In this document: positions 6,683 through 10,664 of the stretch, in pieces | How positions within the stretch are numbered: the stretch's first letter is position 1 | Layout of the letters: every line of letters starts with the position of its first letter | Source: an uncultured Prevotella sp. | GTDB lineage: Bacteria > Bacteroidota > Bacteroidia > Bacteroidales > Bacteroidaceae | DNA length: 10,664 nt | Direction: 5' to 3' | Assembly (NCBI GenBank): GCA_947304695.1 | Contig: CAMZBS010000065.1 | Span: 1-10,664 of the forward strand | Made by a program: the position numbers and the translations under genes | Notes under the pieces: model-generated | Told to the model about the DNA's origin: nothing | Seen by the model: the letters and a program-made list of their open reading frames with translations, nothing else | Databases searched by the model: none

Positions 6683-8653
6683 TTATTTGTTATATCCGCT
6701 CTCAGGATTCTCATACATGCCGATGCGAATCTTGAACTGCATCATCTCGTCAAGGTTGTGGACGGGATGCTCTACGTCCTGCGGTATGGGACGGTGGGAG
6801 AATGTCTGGAAATAGAGCAGACAGGCATCACGCCACCACTCAGCGTCACGGGCCTGGATGCGCAGCTTGCGCTGCACCTCATTGAACCGCTGACTGTCCA
6901 CATAGGGCTGCATGGCATCCCAGACGGCCAGGAAACGGCGTGTCGCATGCACCCCTTCATCATACTTGTGGCACAGCTCGTCCCAGAAGGTGCGACCGCT
7001 CTTCATGCGGTAATCCCAGGGCACATGGTGGAACCAGGTAAGCAGGTTCTCGGGGCAGCTGTTGATGTCGTTGTAGAGTTGGCAGAGTGTCTCAGGATAC
7101 TGCTTGACATTGCCCGAACCTGTTGTTGTGCGGTCAAAGCCCAGTCCGACAGCGTCGGCCTTGTGGTAGTAGGGTGGGGTCCAGTCGGCTCTTACACCCT
7201 TCGGAGCGTACCATGGTTCGGGACCATAGTGGTGGGTGCCTGCAAAGATGTGGTGAATGCCCAGTGGCATCATGTAGCTGACACAGGCTTCACGTGAGTC
7301 GAGCATCACGCTGAGCATCTCAGACTTGTTGTTGCCCTGCAGGCTGAATGTCTGGGCGAGCCATTCCTCTGCTATCTCCTTTGACGAGAGTTGCGGGTTC
7401 CAGGCCAGTCGTCCGAAGGCATACCAGTTGGCCTGTGCAAAGTGGTGACCGCACCAGTTGATGTCGTCGCCTATGTTGGCCACACCAGCCATGGCCTTCA
7501 GGCTGGCGGGCTTGACAAACGAGAAGAACTCTTTCCACATGGGAGCCAGATAGACCAGGTGGTTGGCTGCACCGAGGTATTCCTGAGTAATCTGGAACTC
7601 CACCATCATCGGTGTCTTTTGCATGGCGGTGAACAGCGGACTGTAAGGCTCACGCGGTTGGAAGTCAATGGGGCCGTTCTTGATCTGGATGATGACGTTG
7701 TCGGCAAACTGGCCGTCGAGGGGCATGAACTCCAGGTAGGCCTGGTTGGCACGGTCGTTGCTCTGGGGAGCATAGACAAAGGCACGCCACATCACGATGC
7801 CTTTGTGAGGACGCAGCACCTCTGCCAGCATGTTGGCACCGTCGGCATGGGTACGCCCGAAGTCCTGTGGGCCAGGCTCACCCTCGGAGTTGGCCTTCAC
7901 GAGGAAGCCACCAAAGTCGGGAATGAGTCGGTAGATTTCGTTTACCTTGTCCTTCCACCAACTGATGACCTCAGCATTGAGCGGGTCGGCGGTCTTCAAG
8001 CCTCCCAGTTTGATGGGCGAGGCGAAGTTGATGGAGAGATAGACGCGTATGCCATAAGGACGCAGCTGGTCGGCTATTCCCTTGGCTTTCTGTAGGCTCT
8101 CGGTGGAGAGTGCCTGTGGACTGGCGTTCACATTGTTGAGTACGGTGCCGTTGATGCCTATTGAGGCATTGGCACGGGCATATATCTTCATTCGTACTGG
8201 GTCGGGATTGAGGAATATGCTCTTTCCTGCAAAGCCACGCTCCACAGTGCCGTTGGGGTTGTCCCAGTGGTTCAGGATGCGCAGGTCGTAGGCAGGCTGT
8301 TCCTTGATGTCAAGTCCTTCGCACGACTGTCCTGTCTGCTGTAGTCGCAGCAGATGGTAGGCACCGTAGAGCAGACCTGCATCGTTGGCAGCCGTGATCA
8401 GGGTCTTTCCCCCCTGGCTCTTAATGGTGTAGCCGTCTTGGCCCATGCCTTTCTGGCGTTTCAGTACGACGGGGCCTCCCTGCCAGTAAGTTTGCAACTC
8501 GGTCATGGCCGTTCCCTTCACGCCCGTAATCGTAGCTGTGGCATTTGCGTTGTCAAGGCGCAACCACAGGCGGCTGCCGTCTTCGTTGTCAGCGGCTGCC
8601 ATGCTCCATCCTGCCAGAAGCAGGACAAGTGCTGAGATAAGGATTCTTTTCAT
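6683..8653 (-). CDS. GH67 alpha-glucuronidase
   Basis: Exo-acting alpha-glucuronidase of 656 residues that releases (4-O-methyl)-glucuronic acid from the non-reducing-end xylose of aldouronic acids made by xylanases. Residues 1-21 are a signal peptide (ending SMAAAD), so it is probably periplasmic. An N-terminal alpha/beta domain (about 25-120) precedes the barrel (about 125-450) and the helical C-terminal domain (about 451-656). Catalytic residues are present: general acid E257 in KANSEGEPGP, and D330 (NGPIDFQPREP) with E358 (QITQEYLG). The spacings 257-330 (73) and 330-358 (28) equal those of E292, D365 and E393 in Cellvibrio GlcA67A. The length is near the family norm and no lesion is visible. 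It starts 50 bases after the RND pump stop without a visible promoter, and 19 bases before the MBL protein. Confidence 0.95.
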   Translation of the reverse strand: MKRILISALVLLLAGWSMAAADNEDGSRLWLRLDNANATATITGVKGTAMTELQTYWQGGPVVLKRQKGMGQDGYTIKSQGGKTLITAANDAGLLYGAYHLLRLQQTGQSCEGLDIKEQPAYDLRILNHWDNPNGTVERGFAGKSIFLNPDPVRMKIYARANASIGINGTVLNNVNASPQALSTESLQKAKGIADQLRPYGIRVYLSINFASPIKLGGLKTADPLNAEVISWWKDKVNEIYRLIPDFGGFLVKANSEGEPGPQDFGRTHADGANMLAEVLRPHKGIVMWRAFVYAPQSNDRANQAYLEFMPLDGQFADNVIIQIKNGPIDFQPREPYSPLFTAMQKTPMMVEFQITQEYLGAANHLVYLAPMWKEFFSFVKPASLKAMAGVANIGDDINWCGHHFAQANWYAFGRLAWNPQLSSKEIAEEWLAQTFSLQGNNKSEMLSVMLDSREACVSYMMPLGIHHIFAGTHHYGPEPWYAPKGVRADWTPPYYHKADAVGLGFDRTTTGSGNVKQYPETLCQLYNDINSCPENLLTWFHHVPWDYRMKSGRTFWDELCHKYDEGVHATRRFLAVWDAMQPYVDSQRFNEVQRKLRIQARDAEWWRDACLLYFQTFSHRPIPQDVEHPVHNLDEMMQFKIRIGMYENPESGYNK

Positions 8654-8703
8654 CGTTATTGTTATGTTTTGTTTTTTTGTTAATAGTGATATTTCAGTAC
8701 TGG

Positions 8704-10664
8704 TTATTTACGCCGACGGAACACTTTCTCCTCAATGGTCTGGAAAATGACGAATAGGGTAGGGACGATGAACAGCAGCGCGACGGTGCCGATGAGCATG
8801 CCGCCAATCACACCCACGCCGAGTGAGCGGTTGCCATTGGCTCCTACGCCTGTGGCCAGTGCCAAGGGCAATAAGCCAAACACCATGGTCAGCGAAGTCA
8901 TGAGGATGGGACGCAGGCGCACTGCGGCAGCATCGAGGGCAGCAGCGACGATGCCCATGCCCTGGCGGCGACGTGTGCTGGCATATTCGGTGAGCAGGAT
9001 GGCTGTCTTCGAAAGCAGGCCGATGAGCATGATGAGGCCCGTCTGCATGTAAATGTTGTTCTCCAGTCCCCACAGACGGGCGAAGATGAACGATCCCATC
9101 AGTCCGAAGGGCACACTCAGGATGACGGCCAGTGGAATGAAGAGACTCTCATAGAGTCCGCAAAGGATGAGGAAGATGAAGATGATGCAGATGACGAACA
9201 CGAGCGTCGACGTGTTCTGCGACGAGGCTTCCTCGCGGGTCATGCCGCCAAACTCATAGCCGTAGCCTTCGGGCAGCACTTCTGCAGCAGTCTCACGAAT
9301 GGCCTCGATAGCCTGTCCGCTACTGTAGCCCTCGGCTGCTGTGCCGCCTACGTTGATGCTGGGGAAGAGGTTGAAGCGCGAGAGTGTCTCGCTGCCGTAG
9401 ATGCGGGTCAGCGTGATATACTGGCCTATGGGTGACATCTCGCCCTTGTTGTTGCGCACGAAGATGTTGTTGAGCGACTCAGTGTCGAGACGGTATTCAG
9501 GCGAGGCCTGCACCATGACGCGGTAGAGCTTGGTGAAGCGCACGAAGTTCGAAGCATAAAGTCCGCCCACGTAACCACTGAGTGCAGCCAGCACGTCGCT
9601 GGGCGACACCCCTCTGCGTTTGCAGAGGGCAGCATCGACCTCGATGCGGTATTGCGGGTATTTCAGCGAGAAGTTGGTAAAGGCACGGCTGATCTCCGGT
9701 CTTTCGTTCAAGGCTGCAATCAGGCGGTTGGTCTGCGTGAGCAGCTCGTCGATGGTGCCGCCATGCTTGTCCTGCACGTGCATCTCAAAGCCGTTCAGTC
9801 GTCCGAAGCCTGGCAGCATGTTCTGCGTGTTCACCTGTATCTTCGCATTGGCAATGTCGGCCGTTCTACGGTATATCTCCTCCACGACACTCTGCACGTC
9901 GTCGCCCTTGCCTGTTCGCTCGTCCCATTTCTTCAGTTTCAGGGTGAAGTTACCGTTCGACGACGACTGCTCAAAGTTGTTGCTGTTGCCCGCAATGAGC
10001 GAGTACATGCGCAACTGTGGCAGATCCTTGATGCGCTCCTCCACCTCCTTTAATATATGGTAGGTCTGCTGTAGGCTGCTGCCTGGCGATGCCTGCACGT
10101 TGATGAACACCGTTCCCATGTCCTCGTTGGGCACCAGTCCAGTCTTTGTGGTGCGCATCATCCATCCCAGCACACCGATGGCCACCGCAACCAGAGCCAC
10201 GGCCAGCCATTGTCGGCGCAGGAATCCCGACACCGATTTCTTGTAATGGATGACGAGCGACTTGAAGCCAGCCTCGAAATGTTTCTGGAAACGGCTCTCG
10301 CCTTTGTTGGGCTTCATGATGATGGCGCAGAGGGCAGGGGAGAGTGTCAGTGCGTTGAAGAGCGAGATGCCCACGGCAATAGCCATTGTCAGTCCGAACT
10401 GCGTGTAGAATGTTCCCGTGACACCACCGATGAAGCACACTGGCACGAAGACGGCCATGAACACCAGTGTGGTGGTGATGAGAGCCGAGGTAATGTTGTG
10501 CATGGCAAACTCTACACTCTCCGTTCTACACTCTCCACTTGAATCGCTCTCCATCTTTGCCTGTACCGCCTCGACCACTACGATGGCATCGTCTACCACG
10601 GTGCCAATGACCAGTACAAGGGCAAAGAGCGTCAGCATGTTCAGCGAGAAGCCGATGGCATAGA
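8704..10664 (-). CDS. RND (HAE-1/AcrB-like) efflux pump inner-membrane subunit, N-terminal part outside window
   Basis: Proton-driven tripartite efflux transporter spanning the inner membrane, expected to work with a periplasmic adaptor and an outer-membrane channel. The frame is open at the right edge: eight codons (YAIGFSLN) precede the first visible ATG at 10638, and they continue TM4, so that ATG is internal. The visible 652 residues correspond to about AcrB 390 to the end of a ~1040-residue protein. Proton-relay residues are intact: the DD pair in TVVDDAIVVVE, lysine in LLSKTAILLTEYA (codon 9007-9009), and arginine and threonine in RLRPILMTSL. GGVTGTFYTQF and ALCAIIMKP are also family blocks. 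The loop after TM4 is unusual because of a tandem DNA repeat (10511-10536). An outer-membrane factor gene does not follow; GH67 does. The drug or substrate range cannot be inferred. Confidence 0.95.
   Translation of the reverse strand, partial: YAIGFSLNMLTLFALVLVIGTVVDDAIVVVEAVQAKMESDSSGECRTESVEFAMHNITSALITTTLVFMAVFVPVCFIGGVTGTFYTQFGLTMAIAVGISLFNALTLSPALCAIIMKPNKGESRFQKHFEAGFKSLVIHYKKSVSGFLRRQWLAVALVAVAIGVLGWMMRTTKTGLVPNEDMGTVFINVQASPGSSLQQTYHILKEVEERIKDLPQLRMYSLIAGNSNNFEQSSSNGNFTLKLKKWDERTGKGDDVQSVVEEIYRRTADIANAKIQVNTQNMLPGFGRLNGFEMHVQDKHGGTIDELLTQTNRLIAALNERPEISRAFTNFSLKYPQYRIEVDAALCKRRGVSPSDVLAALSGYVGGLYASNFVRFTKLYRVMVQASPEYRLDTESLNNIFVRNNKGEMSPIGQYITLTRIYGSETLSRFNLFPSINVGGTAAEGYSSGQAIEAIRETAAEVLPEGYGYEFGGMTREEASSQNTSTLVFVICIIFIFLILCGLYESLFIPLAVILSVPFGLMGSFIFARLWGLENNIYMQTGLIMLIGLLSKTAILLTEYASTRRRQGMGIVAAALDAAAVRLRPILMTSLTMVFGLLPLALATGVGANGNRSLGVGVIGGMLIGTVALLFIVPTLFVIFQTIEEKVFRRRK
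10511..10536. repeat. 14-bp tandem repeat inside the RND gene
   Basis: The 12-mer TCTACACTCTCC occurs at 10511-10522 and again at 10525-10536, giving a period of 14 with one full copy and one truncated copy. It lies in the coding sequence between TM4 and TM5. Because 14 is not a multiple of three, the copies are read in different frames, as GECR and TESVE. The sequence resembles the short GAGAGTG-type microsatellite-like repeats I associate with Prevotella intergenic DNA, a recollection I cannot verify here. Confidence 0.75.

Noticed and set aside
5902..6714. Longer start for the MBL-fold gene at 6714
   Set aside because: It would overlap GH67 by 32 bases and put 17 polar residues ahead of a clear signal sequence; the ATG at 6663 fits better.
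6593..8095. Two 234-codon plus-strand open frames
   Set aside because: Both lie opposite GH67, whose catalytic residues and spacing are intact on the minus strand.
10636..10638. ATG at 10638 as the true start of the RND gene
   Set aside because: The frame continues upstream to the window edge with residues that complete TM4 of the pump, so this is an internal methionine.

Overview
The window looks like a chromosomal segment of a gut or rumen Bacteroidota, most likely a Prevotella/Segatella-type organism. The support is: a TAnnTTTG-type promoter, start codons without clear Shine-Dalgarno sequences, secretion signals ending in A-x-A followed by Q or D, a Bacteroidota-style TonB-dependent receptor, and enzymes for xylan side chains. 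The genus is inferred; only the phylum-level traits are visible. All seven protein genes lie on the minus strand, so transcription runs from high to low coordinates.

Upstream block (10664 to 4766): an RND inner-membrane efflux pump whose 5' part is outside the window, a GH67 alpha-glucuronidase, a small metallo-beta-lactamase-fold protein that is probably a lipoprotein, and a cation diffusion facilitator (CDF) with a manganese-type metal site and a doubled C-terminal domain. Gaps are 50, 19 and 32 bases with no recognisable internal promoter, so the four may be one transcription unit.

Gap (4765 to 4189): 577 bases without a credible gene but full of structure. In transcription order it holds interlocked hairpins just after the CDF stop, a terminator-like hairpin, an 8-bp inverted repeat, three 22-bp tandem repeats, a 105-base segment that folds as a multi-branched RNA closed by a 9-bp stem, and a Bacteroidota-type promoter. 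This is the least explained part of the window.

Downstream block (4188 to 1): a Cof-type HAD phosphatase, a 732-residue TonB-dependent receptor with a histidine-rich surface segment, and a GH115 alpha-glucuronidase that runs off the left edge. Gaps are 24 and 17 bases, consistent with one operon from the promoter at about 4220-4254.

Two themes are interleaved. GH67 and GH115 both remove (4-O-methyl)glucuronic acid from xylan, GH67 from the end of oligosaccharides and GH115 from polymer or internal positions, so they are complementary. The CDF exporter and the His-rich receptor suggest metal traffic. No SusC/SusD pair, xylanase, glucuronate catabolism gene or regulator is visible, so this is not a classical polysaccharide utilisation locus as far as the window shows. 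I see no tRNA, rRNA, CRISPR array, transposase or phage gene.
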